Origin: Chitinophaga cymbidii
GTDB lineage: Bacteria; Bacteroidota; Bacteroidia; Chitinophagales; Chitinophagaceae
Direction: 5' to 3'
DNA length: 64,000 nt
NCBI RefSeq assembly: GCF_007992715.1
Contig: NZ_BKAU01000001.1
Coordinates: 1,736,001 to 1,800,000, forward strand
Shown one piece after another: positions 26,642 to 35,193 of the stretch (positions are counted from its first letter, which is position 1; every line of letters starts with the position of its first letter). Below the pieces are notes generated by a model. It was not told the DNA's origin. It saw only the letters and a list, made by a program, of their open reading frames with translations, and did no database searches. Both the position numbers and the translations under genes were made by a program.

Positions 26642-27823
26642 ATGAAACAGATCCTCTATTTTTTTCCTTTGAATCCGGTTGAACGTAACACCGGCAGCAT
26701 TTCAAGAGTGCTGAACCTGCTGAAGTACTTCAAAAGCCGGCGTTACAATGTGGATTTCATCAGCAAGCAGGATTGGGGGAACTACACGCCGCAGTCCATC
26801 GCCGCCTTTGAGCAATCGGAGTTGGCGGACAACCTTTGGGTGCTGAAGCGGAAACCCGTCAAGAAAAATCCGATTACCTATTTCTTCCGCTACAAATTAT
26901 GGCATGTGCTGTTTGAACGAAAGCTGAAGCTGGCGAAAGGATCATTCCCCAATCACACTACATTACACCTGCGCAACCAGTTTGATGCGATACTCACCAA
27001 AAAGAAATACGACATCATCATCATCAGTTATGCTTACTGGGCAGATCTGATCAAAGACAACCCGCACATCGGGAAAAGCCTGACCATTATTGATACGCAC
27101 GACCTGTTATCGTCACAACATCAGAACGACGTGGGCTTTGACCCAGGCGTGGCGCTGGCGGACGAACTGAGGCGGCTCTCCCATTTCCGGCAGATATGGA
27201 CCATCTCGGCGGAAGAAACCTATTTCTTCCGTCAGTTCTATAAAGAAAAGGTCCGCTACATTCCCATGATGATGGACGATCCCGGCGCGGGCAACACCAC
27301 TTTTGAGCAGCGTGACTTCGACCTGATATATGTAGCAACGGACAATCCGCATAACCTGGCCTCGGCGGAATGGTTCTTTACAAACGTATACCCGCTGCTA
27401 CCCAAAACACTGCGCTTCTGCGTGATCGGCACGATCCTCGGCCATATACCGGAAAACCTGAACAACATTACGCGCGTGCCTTTTGCGGAAGACCTCCACG
27501 CTTACTACCACCGCTCCAGGGTGGCCTTATGCCCCATGCTCACGGGCACCGGCGTTAAAGTGAAAGTAGTGGAAGCCATGGCTCACGGTTTGCCGGTAGT
27601 TTGCTCGGAAGCGGGGGTAGACGGCATGCCGGAGAAAAGCAACAACGGCTGCCTCGTAGCCAATGACGCGGCGGGATTCGCGGAATACATCATGCAGCTG
27701 CTGCGCGACAGGGAACTTTATGAAAAACAGCGGCGCCTCGGCCGGGATTGTTTTATAAGGAATTTTGATACACAGGAAGTATATAAAAAGATCGATCGCG
27801 CCCTGAGCGATTCACTCCACTAA
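26642..27823 (+). CDS. Glycosyltransferase, GT4-like (group 1)
   Basis: 393 residues. GT-B architecture: N-terminal Rossmann half (ILYFFPLNPVERNTGSISRV, DIIIISYAYWADLI, TIIDTHDLLSS) and C-terminal half with the donor-binding region CPMLTGTGVKVKVVEAMAHG followed by PVVCSEAGVDGM. Acts in the cytoplasm on a nucleotide-sugar donor. It leads a three-glycosyltransferase plus-strand run and lies downstream of repeat copy 1. No -7 box was found close to the start. Confidence 0.88.
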   Translation: MKQILYFFPLNPVERNTGSISRVLNLLKYFKSRRYNVDFISKQDWGNYTPQSIAAFEQSELADNLWVLKRKPVKKNPITYFFRYKLWHVLFERKLKLAKGSFPNHTTLHLRNQFDAILTKKKYDIIIISYAYWADLIKDNPHIGKSLTIIDTHDLLSSQHQNDVGFDPGVALADELRRLSHFRQIWTISAEETYFFRQFYKEKVRYIPMMMDDPGAGNTTFEQRDFDLIYVATDNPHNLASAEWFFTNVYPLLPKTLRFCVIGTILGHIPENLNNITRVPFAEDLHAYYHRSRVALCPMLTGTGVKVKVVEAMAHGLPVVCSEAGVDGMPEKSNNGCLVANDAAGFAEYIMQLLRDRELYEKQRRLGRDCFIRNFDTQEVYKKIDRALSDSLH

Positions 27824-27916
27824 CTGCCTGGAAAGAAAGAGAATAAATATGCAGTATCGGCATTTAGGCTAAATCTATTAGGAATAATCATTTAAATATT
27901 TTAATTTTCCATCTGT

Positions 27917-28765
27917 ATGCGCCCCTCAGTATCACTGATAATTTCAACGTATAACTGGCCGGAAGCACTGGCCTTATGCCTGAAAAGTGTATTGCATCAA
28001 CGGGTGCTGCCTGATGAGATCATTGTTGCGGACGACGGTTCGGGTGAAGCCACCCGCCGGGTAGTGGACGCCTTCCGGGAAACTTCTCCCGTCCCCGTAG
28101 TGCATGTATGGCAGGAAGACGAGGGTTTCCGGCTTGCAAGGATCCGGAACAAGGCGATTGCCACGGCAAAGGGGGAATACATCGTTCAGATCGACGGAGA
28201 TATATTGATGCACCCCTGGTTTATCAGCGACCATGCCCGTTTTGCACGCAAAAACGCTTTTGTCCGCGCCAGCCGTGTTTACCTGAACGGCACCCTTTCA
28301 AAACACCTGATGGATACCGGCACCACAGCTGTTTCAATTTTTAGCAAGGGATTAAGTAACTTTTTCAGCGCTCTGCGCGTTCCTTTATTATGGCCTTTAT
28401 TTGCAACGAATTATAAAAACAAAGGGGACGAACGGTATGAGATCCACGGATGCAACATGGCCTTCTGGCGGCAGGATGCAATAGCCGTTAACGGGTATAA
28501 CGAGGATTTCAGCGGATGGGGGCCGGAAGACAAGGAATTTGTGGCCAGATTATTGAACAAAGGAAAAGAGAAGAGGTTTCTGAAGCTGGGTGGGATCGCG
28601 TTTCATTTATATCATAAAGAAAACCCGAAGCCAAACCTTGGGAAAAACGAAGCAATACTGAAGCATACGATATTAAATAACCTGACTAACTGCTCGACGG
28701 GCATTAACAACCATATTGTAAATGCAGAACAAACCTACAGTGGCACTGGTGATAGCCACCTATAA
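27917..28765 (+). CDS. Family 2 glycosyltransferase, first of a tandem pair
   Basis: 282 residues. GT2 motifs: VSLIISTYNWPEALALCLKS, DEIIVADDGSGEATR, then QIDGDI (DxD metal site), and a C-terminal galactosyltransferase-type motif GWGPEDKEFVARL. Closely related in layout and wording to the next gene (TYNWPEAL, PDE.I.ADDGS, EYIVQ.DGDI, CN.AFW, VNGYN), so the two arose by duplication. The last 44 bp overlap the next gene in another frame, which implies translational coupling. Product unknown; a surface glycan is likely. Confidence 0.9.
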   Translation: MRPSVSLIISTYNWPEALALCLKSVLHQRVLPDEIIVADDGSGEATRRVVDAFRETSPVPVVHVWQEDEGFRLARIRNKAIATAKGEYIVQIDGDILMHPWFISDHARFARKNAFVRASRVYLNGTLSKHLMDTGTTAVSIFSKGLSNFFSALRVPLLWPLFATNYKNKGDERYEIHGCNMAFWRQDAIAVNGYNEDFSGWGPEDKEFVARLLNKGKEKRFLKLGGIAFHLYHKENPKPNLGKNEAILKHTILNNLTNCSTGINNHIVNAEQTYSGTGDSHL

Positions 28766-29534
28766 CTGGCCGGAAGCCCTACAACTTGTACTGGACAGCG
28801 TTCTTGAACAAAAAGTCTTCCCGGACGAACTGATCATCGCCGATGACGGTTCAACGGACAGCACCCGGAAACTTATCGACAGGTACCGGGAAAAACTCCC
28901 GATCCCCGTGAAACATTTCTGGCATGCCGATAACGGATTCCAGAAAACGATCATCCTCAACCAGGCCATCGCCGGCACAGACTGCGAATACATCGTACAG
29001 GTAGACGGCGACATTGTGCTGCATCCCTGCTTTATCAAAGACCATCTGCGCGTGGCCGAAAAAGGATATTACATCCGCGGCAGCCGTGTGATGATCAGTG
29101 AAGACAAAAGCAACTTCTTCCTTATCCGCGACAGGATGGACCGCCTTAGCCCGCTTTCCGCCGGCATCAGGAACAGGATCAATGCGCTGCGCGCGCCCGC
29201 GCTCTCTCCGCTGCTGATCAAAAAGAGCAAACGCTCCGATAACGTAGCGGGATGCAACTGTGCTTTCTGGAAAGCTGATTTCGTAACGGTCAACGGTTAT
29301 AACAACGAGATCAACGGCTGGGGGCATGAAGACATAGAGCTGGCCGCACGTTTTATCAACATCGGGCTTTCACAGAAAAAAGTGAAGATGCTCGCGGTTT
29401 GCTATCACCTGCATCACACCACGGTAAACCGGAACCGCGAGCCGATCAATTACCAGATATACGAGCACACCTTGCGGCAGGGGATCCGTTACTGCACGAA
29501 AGGGTACAGCAACTATCAGAAACAGTATAGCTGA
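28722..29534 (+). CDS. Family 2 glycosyltransferase, second of a tandem pair
   Basis: 270 residues. VALVIATYNWPEALQLVLDS, DELIIADDGSTDSTR, QVDGDI (metal site), GCNCAFWKADFVTVNGYN and GWGHEDIELAARF follow the same order as in the upstream paralogue. The ATG lies inside the upstream gene, 44 bp before its stop. The stop TGA abuts the stop of the convergent minus-strand gene: the six bases TGATCA hold both stops. Confidence 0.9.
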   Translation: MQNKPTVALVIATYNWPEALQLVLDSVLEQKVFPDELIIADDGSTDSTRKLIDRYREKLPIPVKHFWHADNGFQKTIILNQAIAGTDCEYIVQVDGDIVLHPCFIKDHLRVAEKGYYIRGSRVMISEDKSNFFLIRDRMDRLSPLSAGIRNRINALRAPALSPLLIKKSKRSDNVAGCNCAFWKADFVTVNGYNNEINGWGHEDIELAARFINIGLSQKKVKMLAVCYHLHHTTVNRNREPINYQIYEHTLRQGIRYCTKGYSNYQKQYS

Positions 29535-29915
29535 TCAACGCTCATAGATCAACACCACTTCATTATTCCGCTGCATATCCGTATTCAGCCCAACCGTTTT
29601 TGTTTTCACCGGCGTTTCTTTCACCGGGTATTTTCCCCTGCCGATCCCGAGCTGCCGGTCATTTTTCTTAGCCAGCAGCACTTCGTAGATACCGGTGAAT
29701 TCCCCGAATTGCATCTGTATTTTCGCGGGATACAAAACACCGTTTTCCGGCGTGCCGATATGCAGTTCCATGATAACAGGGGAGCGCTGTCCGGGTTGTT
29801 TTACCTCCACTTTCCAGGCGCCGGTCCATTTATCCGGCTGAGCGCCGGCGGTTATGGCAAAACAGGTTAACAATAAACAAACAAAGGCCATTTTCCACAT
29901 CGATGTAAAATACAT
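29535..29915 (-). CDS. Small exported protein, unknown function
   Basis: 126 residues from the ATG at 29915, which shares its A with the TGA of the upstream gene (TGATG), a coupling arrangement. Alternative ATGs at 29900 and 29891 give a cleaner signal peptide (MAFVCLLLTCFAITAGAQ). The mature part begins DKWTGAWKVEVK and is rich in beta-strand (ELHIGTPENGVLYPAKIQ). I do not recognise a named domain. It may be a shortened member of a larger exported family, but this is only an impression. Confidence 0.6.
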   Translation of the reverse strand: MYFTSMWKMAFVCLLLTCFAITAGAQPDKWTGAWKVEVKQPGQRSPVIMELHIGTPENGVLYPAKIQMQFGEFTGIYEVLLAKKNDRQLGIGRGKYPVKETPVKTKTVGLNTDMQRNNEVVLIYER

Positions 29916-30166
29916 CAATCCCCCACATCTTCCAACGCATCGTTGCGGCGGTGAACAAGTTTCATCAGCTCGTCAAAGAAAACAGGCTGCAACCACAGCC
30001 GCTCCAGCTTTTCACCAAGACGGCCCGCTTTTTCCAGGTTTTCGTACATTGGTTTCCGGTATGCGCCCAGGTTGTTTTCCATTTGTTTTAACACCCGCTT
30101 TACCTGTGTAAGCCGCATTTCCGCATGCTTTTTTGTATGCCGTTTTCTTGATCTGTCCTTTTGCAT
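29915..30166 (-). CDS. Small basic helical protein, unknown function
   Basis: 83 residues, strongly charged: MQKDRSRKRHTKKH at the N-terminus, then helical segments (LTQVKRVLKQMENNL, KLERLWLQPVFFDELMKL). No membrane segment or recognised domain. It is coupled by a TGATG overlap to the following exported-protein gene, which supports translation of both. Confidence 0.5.
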   Translation of the reverse strand: MQKDRSRKRHTKKHAEMRLTQVKRVLKQMENNLGAYRKPMYENLEKAGRLGEKLERLWLQPVFFDELMKLVHRRNDALEDVGD

Positions 30167-30223
30167 AATGAATATTTTAGTCGCACATATTCCTTATCCT
30201 GCTGCTAATATTTTGCTAAATAG

Positions 30224-30251
30224 TTGTTAAAAGAATGATTATTTATTTTTG
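30224..30251 (+). promoter_or_regulatory. Promoter abutting the kgtP-like gene
   Basis: TTG (30224-30226), 17 nt, TATTTTTG (30244-30251), then four bases and the ATG at 30256. The start site would fall at or beside the start codon. Confidence 0.6.
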
Positions 30252-30255
30252 ACGA

Positions 30256-31557
30256 ATGACCACGAACCAAATTCCACTGAACGCATCCACATCCTGGCGG
30301 TTGAAAGCAATTTTCACCGGCTCCATCGGTAACCTGGTAGAGTGGTACGACTGGTATGCCTATGCCGCGTTCGCCTTATACTTTGCGCCGGTATTTTTCC
30401 CGGAAGGTAATTCCACGGTACAATTGCTGAACACGGCGGCTGTGTTTGCCGTTGGTTTTCTCATGCGGCCTATCGGCGGCTGGCTGTTCGGCAGTATTGC
30501 GGACAGGCAGGGGAGAAAAGCGGCGATGACCTTGTCGGTTTTGCTGATGTCTTTTGGTTCCCTGATGATCGCCTGCACGCCATCCTATGAATCGATCGGG
30601 CTGTTTGCGCCGGTGATGTTATTGCTGGCGCGGCTGCTGCAGGGATTGAGCGTGGGAGGGGAGTATGGTACATCGGCCACTTACCTGAGTGAAGTGGCGG
30701 CGGCCGGCCGGCGCGGATTCTTTTCCAGCTTTCAATATGTTACCCTGATCGGCGGGCAGTTGCTGGCGTTGGGTATTCAGCTGCTGCTGCAGAAAGTTTT
30801 TCTTACGCCCACTGAACTGGCGGAATGGGGCTGGCGCATTCCTTTCGTGATCGGCGCCATCCTTGCACTGGTGGCGTTGTACCTGCGGCGCAACATGCAC
30901 GAATCAGTTTCTTTGGAGCATAAAAAAAAGGAGAGAGGATCGGTGATCGTGCTTTTTTCAAAACATCCGAAAGCGGTGCTTACTGTAGTGGGACTGACGC
31001 TTGGCGGCACCATCGCGTTTTACACCTATACCACCTACATGCAGAAATTCCTGGTGAACACCGTCAAACTTTCCAAAGAACATTCCACGCTGATCTCTTT
31101 TTCGTTGATGCTGATCTACGCGATATTGCAGCCGTTCTTCGGATGGCTGTCAGACAAGATCGGACGAAAACCTTTGCTGATCGGCTTTGGCGTGCTCGGT
31201 ACGCTCTTCACGGTGCCCATATTGACTGCCGTGAGCCAGACTTCCTCGGCATGGACCGCCTTTTTTCTGATACTGGCGGCGCTGCTGATCGTCAGCGGGT
31301 ATACTTCTATCAACGCGGTGGTAAAGGCTGAGTTATTCCCCGCGGAAGTGCGGGCGCTGGGTGTGGGTCTTCCATACGCCCTGACGGTAGCGATCTTCGG
31401 AGGAACAGCGGAATATCTCGCACTGTACTTCAAGAACGCGGGCCATGAACCTTTCTATTACTGGTACGTAACTGCATGTATCTTTGTTTCGCTGCTGGTG
31501 TACATCACGTCCAAAGACAGCCGCAAAACTTCATTCATCGATAAAGAACAATTGTAA
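30256..31557 (+). CDS. kgtP: MFS transporter, alpha-ketoglutarate permease type
   Basis: 433 residues, 12 predicted membrane helices. From memory it closely follows E. coli KgtP along its length: GNLVEWYDWY, TAAVFAVGFLMRPIGGWLFG, ADRQGRKAAM, LLQGLSVGGEYGTSATYLSE, SFQYVTLIGGQLLAL, YTTYMQKFLVNT and FPAEVRALGVGLPYA. Members of this metabolite:H+ symporter group import 2-oxoglutarate or related dicarboxylates. The carotenoid-synthesis gene starts 4 nt after the stop, so the two are probably co-transcribed, though no pathway link is obvious. Confidence 0.88.
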   Translation: MTTNQIPLNASTSWRLKAIFTGSIGNLVEWYDWYAYAAFALYFAPVFFPEGNSTVQLLNTAAVFAVGFLMRPIGGWLFGSIADRQGRKAAMTLSVLLMSFGSLMIACTPSYESIGLFAPVMLLLARLLQGLSVGGEYGTSATYLSEVAAAGRRGFFSSFQYVTLIGGQLLALGIQLLLQKVFLTPTELAEWGWRIPFVIGAILALVALYLRRNMHESVSLEHKKKERGSVIVLFSKHPKAVLTVVGLTLGGTIAFYTYTTYMQKFLVNTVKLSKEHSTLISFSLMLIYAILQPFFGWLSDKIGRKPLLIGFGVLGTLFTVPILTAVSQTSSAWTAFFLILAALLIVSGYTSINAVVKAELFPAEVRALGVGLPYALTVAIFGGTAEYLALYFKNAGHEPFYYWYVTACIFVSLLVYITSKDSRKTSFIDKEQL

Positions 31558-31561
31558 AATT

Positions 31562-32515
31562 ATGCGCCCCTTCGCCGGAATGCCCTATGGTCCCGCTCCC
31601 GGATTCTGTTTTCCACTGACGGAGCTTTGCATGTATGTGTTATTCACTCTTTGCTGTGTGCATGCCTGGAAGCGCGGGGCGGGCAGTGTGGCTTACCTGC
31701 TCGGCGGGCTGGGCTTCGGCCTGCTGCTGGAATACGTGAACGTGGCTACCAGCGCGGGATATGTCTACGGAAAATTCTGGGCGATGCTCGGCGTGCCGCC
31801 AAATGATATTCCGTTGTGCATCGGTATGGGTTGGGCGGTGATCATGTATACGGCAAGACTGATCACCGATGTGCTGGGTGTGCCGCTTTGGGCCGCGGCG
31901 GCGATCGACAGTCTCCTGGCCATTAATATCGATCTGAGCATGGACGTGGTGGCTTATCGTTTGCATATGTGGCACTGGGACTGGGAAAACCGCGCGGGTG
32001 TTGAGTTTTCGTTGACCGGTGGATGGTTCGGCATTCCCTATGGCAACTTTTATGGATGGCTGCTGGTGGTATTTTTCTATTCAACTTTTGCGCGGCTGCT
32101 GGAAAGAACCCCACTGGCGAAACATACGGCCTGGCGCATTCTTACGCCTTTATTATCCATTTTGCTTTCGCAGGTGGCCTTGTATATTTCGCTGTTCCCG
32201 TTGTCTGACTGGCTGAGGATCTTTGGCGTTACCAGCACACACCGGTTCATTGCCGTACTGGTGTTGTTTGCAGGGATCGCTATCATTGGCTTGCGAAAAA
32301 GGAAACCATCGCTATCGCCGCCTGCACTGCCACTGGTCACCTGGCTGGTGCCGGGATGGTTCCACGTGTATTTCATTAGCTGGTTCTTCGGCGCGGGGTT
32401 CTACCTGGAAAACGGGTGGATGACTTTCTGGAGTGTGGCGAATTTCCTTGCCGGCATAGTTATCCACTGGCAACTGCACAGGATACTGACAAAACGCAGG
32501 CCCGCATCCGCCTGA
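31562..32515 (+). CDS. Carotenoid biosynthesis membrane protein (CruF-type family)
   Basis: 317 residues from the ATG at 31562 (the open frame upstream lies inside kgtP). About eight membrane helices. The region LEYVNVATSAGYVYGKF and the block AINIDLSMDVVAYRLHMWHW followed by FGIPYGNFYGW match the carotenoid-synthesis family whose known members include bisanhydrobacterioruberin hydratase and CruF 1',2'-hydratase. A role in carotenoid end-group hydration is family inference; no other carotenoid gene is in the window. Confidence 0.8.
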   Translation: MRPFAGMPYGPAPGFCFPLTELCMYVLFTLCCVHAWKRGAGSVAYLLGGLGFGLLLEYVNVATSAGYVYGKFWAMLGVPPNDIPLCIGMGWAVIMYTARLITDVLGVPLWAAAAIDSLLAINIDLSMDVVAYRLHMWHWDWENRAGVEFSLTGGWFGIPYGNFYGWLLVVFFYSTFARLLERTPLAKHTAWRILTPLLSILLSQVALYISLFPLSDWLRIFGVTSTHRFIAVLVLFAGIAIIGLRKRKPSLSPPALPLVTWLVPGWFHVYFISWFFGAGFYLENGWMTFWSVANFLAGIVIHWQLHRILTKRRPASA

Positions 32516-32534
32516 ATTCCGTAATTTGCACGAC

Positions 32535-33071
32535 ATGTATTACTTCTACATCAAGGCGCTGCATATCATCTTTATCGTTACCTGGTTCGCCGGGTTGTTT
32601 TACATCGTGCGCCTTTTTGTATATCACACGGAAGCACAGGCCGAAGAGGAGCCCCGCCGCAGTATTCTCCAGGAGCAGTTCCGGATCATGATGAAACGGT
32701 TATGGTTCGGCATCACCTGGCCCTCCGCCGTCCTCACCCTGATCTTCGGACCGTGGATGTTGATATTGTATGGATCTGTTCCCGGATGGATGTGGGCAAA
32801 GCTGGCATTCGTATTTGGACTGTACATCTATCATTTCTTCCTGCACAGTATCCACAAAGGGTTGCAGAAAGGGGTGTTCCGTTATACGTCCACGCAGTTA
32901 AGAGTATGGAATGAAGTAGCCACGCTTTTTCTCGTTGCCATCGTTTTCCTCGTTGTGCTGAAAAGCATGCTCAGCATGATCTGGGCGCTGGTAGGACTGA
33001 TTATTTTCGCGGTGGTGCTGATGATCGCTATCCGGGTTTATAAATCGCTAAGAGAAAAAAAATCCCGCTGA
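32535..33071 (+). CDS. hemJ: HemJ/CopD-family membrane protein, probable protoporphyrinogen IX oxidase
   Basis: 178 residues from the ATG at 32535. Four to five membrane helices; the first carries the conserved His (YIKALHIIFIVTWFAGLFYI) and the third the conserved Lys (MWAKLAFVFGLYIYH), the residues known to matter in HemJ. It would oxidise protoporphyrinogen IX in the heme pathway. Starts 19 nt after the carotenoid gene with a TAATTTGC box in the gap. Its stop codon abuts the stop of the convergent gene with no base between them. Confidence 0.78.
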   Translation: MYYFYIKALHIIFIVTWFAGLFYIVRLFVYHTEAQAEEEPRRSILQEQFRIMMKRLWFGITWPSAVLTLIFGPWMLILYGSVPGWMWAKLAFVFGLYIYHFFLHSIHKGLQKGVFRYTSTQLRVWNEVATLFLVAIVFLVVLKSMLSMIWALVGLIIFAVVLMIAIRVYKSLREKKSR

Positions 33072-34295
33072 TTATCTTTTACCCATCGTTACCTGCAGGG
33101 CAAGACCTGCCGAGTAAAGTTTCACCTTCCCTTGTCCAACGCCGCCGAGCGGCACTTTCACATATGGCTGCAGCGACCACTTCAGTCTGCTTCCTGTCTG
33201 CCTTTCCCAATTCACACCGAGGTTCAGCACGGAGAAATAGTGCTGGTTCTGATTTTTGTATGCATGTGAGCGCTTGGTGCCGTTCGCATAGAAATAATCA
33301 TATTTTTCATTGAGCATGAAATAGGAAGATGCGCCGGCCACTGCACTCCACCTGTTACGCTTTTTTTCCAGGAAAGTGTAGCTGACATTCAGCGGAACAT
33401 CCAGCACATTGCAATCCGCATCGATCTTTGTATACGTGACGGGGTAATCGAAGTGATAGTCATCCGGTGTTGCGCCATAGCGTTTTTTGGAAAGAATAGC
33501 GCCGGTCTGCACGCTCCACCTGTCATTAAAATGATATCGCAGGATGATGCCTGCTCCCAAACCGATCCTGCCCATTTTCATGGAAGATGCAATATTCACA
33601 TCCGGACCAATAGTGATGCCGCCTTCAAAACCTTTTCTTTTTTTCTTCGCCGGAAGATCTTCCTGTTGCGGAGCGGGAGATGTGGATATACTGTCCGAGG
33701 GAACGACGGCGGGAGAAGGTAACAGCGGCGTTGGCGACGGTGTTGCTGCTGCGGTAGTTGTACCGGGATCAGTATTGCCGGAACTTAATGATGAAGCTGC
33801 ATTGTTTGACGTTGGCTTATCCTGTGACACATAGGCATTATCCGAAGATATAACTGATCGGTTCGGCTGGCCGTCAGGCGCAGATGTGTGTGCAGGCGAT
33901 GTCTGTTGATGAGTGACTGGCGCCTGCCGGCCAATCTGTTGTATCTGTTGCGCGGCAGGGGAGTTTTTATTCCCTGTCCGTTGGGGGCTGTCGATTTTCA
34001 CAGTGCTATTTACAGAACCGGCTGGCGATGAATTATTTTCTGAAGCTGCGGGCAGACTATCGGCAACGGCCATACGTTGTTCAGTTACCGCCTGATCAGA
34101 TGGCCGGCTCCACCACCAAAGCCCTCCGGCCGCAACAATTACCAGTAAACCGGAAAGCATCCACCAGAAAAATGCGGGACGGCGTCGGCCGGAATCGTCC
34201 AGCCGTTTTTTCATTTGTTCCCAGGCATCGGGATCAAATGGTAGTTCTGCGTCCTGCAGCTTTTTACGGATACTATTTTCAAACTGTTCGCTCAT
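33072..34295 (-). CDS. Anti-sigma-type membrane protein with C-terminal beta-barrel-like region
   Basis: 407 residues. Residues 1-40 are a cytoplasmic segment with LPFDPDAWEQMKKRLDD, typical of Bacteroidota anti-sigma partners. A single membrane helix at about 41-62 is followed by a ~130-residue Ser/Thr/Pro/Gln-rich linker and, from ~225, alternating beta-strands that resemble an outer-membrane beta-barrel (GLGAGIILRYHFNDRWSVQT, ending in GLALQVTMGKR). Starts within a 4-bp ATGA overlap with the upstream sigma gene, so the two are coupled. Role as regulator of that sigma factor is inferred from context. Confidence 0.75.
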   Translation of the reverse strand: MSEQFENSIRKKLQDAELPFDPDAWEQMKKRLDDSGRRRPAFFWWMLSGLLVIVAAGGLWWWSRPSDQAVTEQRMAVADSLPAASENNSSPAGSVNSTVKIDSPQRTGNKNSPAAQQIQQIGRQAPVTHQQTSPAHTSAPDGQPNRSVISSDNAYVSQDKPTSNNAASSLSSGNTDPGTTTAAATPSPTPLLPSPAVVPSDSISTSPAPQQEDLPAKKKRKGFEGGITIGPDVNIASSMKMGRIGLGAGIILRYHFNDRWSVQTGAILSKKRYGATPDDYHFDYPVTYTKIDADCNVLDVPLNVSYTFLEKKRNRWSAVAGASSYFMLNEKYDYFYANGTKRSHAYKNQNQHYFSVLNLGVNWERQTGSRLKWSLQPYVKVPLGGVGQGKVKLYSAGLALQVTMGKR

Positions 34296-34873
34296 TTTTG
34301 CATAGTTGCACCGATCTTGTCGGTGTCGGGATAATTATTAAATGATGATCGTTCTTCTATCTTCTCTTTCAATATTCTCTTTGCCTTGAACAAGTTGGAC
34401 TTGGAAGTACCTTCAGAAATGCCGAGCATGCCGGCGATTTCCTGGTGTTGAAATCCTTCCATGACATATAAATTGAAAACTGTCTTATAAGCAGGAGGCA
34501 GGCTTTGCACTAACAGGAGAATTTCATCGTAAGAAAGTTTGTCCATTGCTGCTTCATCCGTTACGCCGAGATCATAGGCCTGGGTGATATCGTCTGAAAA
34601 AGAAATCTTTTTCTTGCTCCTTAGATGATCGATGGCGGTGTTGGCCATGATCTTGCTTAACCAGCTCTTGAAAGGCCGGGCGGTATCGTAAGAATCGATG
34701 TGGTTAAAAATTTTCAGGAAGCCGTCATTCAGTATTTCTATGGCTTCCTGTTTGTTGCTGGAGTAACGCAAACAGATAGCCATGGCATATCCAAAGAATT
34801 GCCGGTAAAGTGCTTCCTGGCTGCTACGGTTCCATTGCCTGCAGCCATCAATGATGTCGGATATGTCCTGCAC
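34292..34873 (-). CDS. ECF RNA polymerase sigma factor
   Basis: 193 residues. Region 2 (EALYRQFFGYAMAICLRY, EAIEILNDGFLKIFNHI) and region 4 (LPPAYKTVFNLYVMEGFQHQEIAGMLGISEGTSK) are intact. The likely start is GTG at 34873; no ATG lies in frame upstream before a stop. Overlaps its anti-sigma partner by 4 bp. A 12-bp palindrome AACGTATACGTT sits at 34889-34900, 15 nt before the start, and may be an operator or promoter part. Confidence 0.9.
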   Translation of the reverse strand: MQDISDIIDGCRQWNRSSQEALYRQFFGYAMAICLRYSSNKQEAIEILNDGFLKIFNHIDSYDTARPFKSWLSKIMANTAIDHLRSKKKISFSDDITQAYDLGVTDEAAMDKLSYDEILLLVQSLPPAYKTVFNLYVMEGFQHQEIAGMLGISEGTSKSNLFKAKRILKEKIEERSSFNNYPDTDKIGATMQK

Positions 34874-35141
34874 TGTCTGAACTACCTTAACGTATACGTT
34901 TATGTTTCTTCTTACGATCGGGAGAATAAAGGGGTTGCCTTACATGACCGGAAAACATCAGTTTTTTGCTCAAATTTTTGACTGATTGCCCATCTTTCAC
35001 AAAAATCGCATTTTCAGGCGATATTCCGCAATTTACCCGTTTTTGATATTACTACTTTACCCAGGCGCCGATCGTCGAAATTTAGGGGTGCATATTAAGC
35101 CGACTTTTTTAACTGAAAATCAATATTTTATGCGTTTTCAT
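34874..35141. other. Intergenic region upstream of the second sigma gene
   Basis: AT-rich, with the palindrome AACGTATACGTT (34889-34900) near the sigma start. No convincing ORF or TAnnTTTG box was found in the rest. The mnmG terminator borders it on the right. Confidence 0.5.
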
Positions 35142-35164
35142 AAAAAAAGCATCCGTATGGATGC
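35142..35164 (-). terminator. mnmG terminator
   Basis: Stem GCATCC/GGATGC (35149-35154 and 35159-35164), 4-nt loop, and seven T on the minus strand, 30 nt past the mnmG stop. Confidence 0.75.
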
Positions 35165-35193
35165 CTTTATATCGATTTGATTCGCTGAAACTT

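Noticed and set aside
26307-26645. 112-codon plus-strand ORF upstream of the GT4 gene
   Set aside because: Most of it is the dispersed repeat; no start context and composition unlike neighbours.
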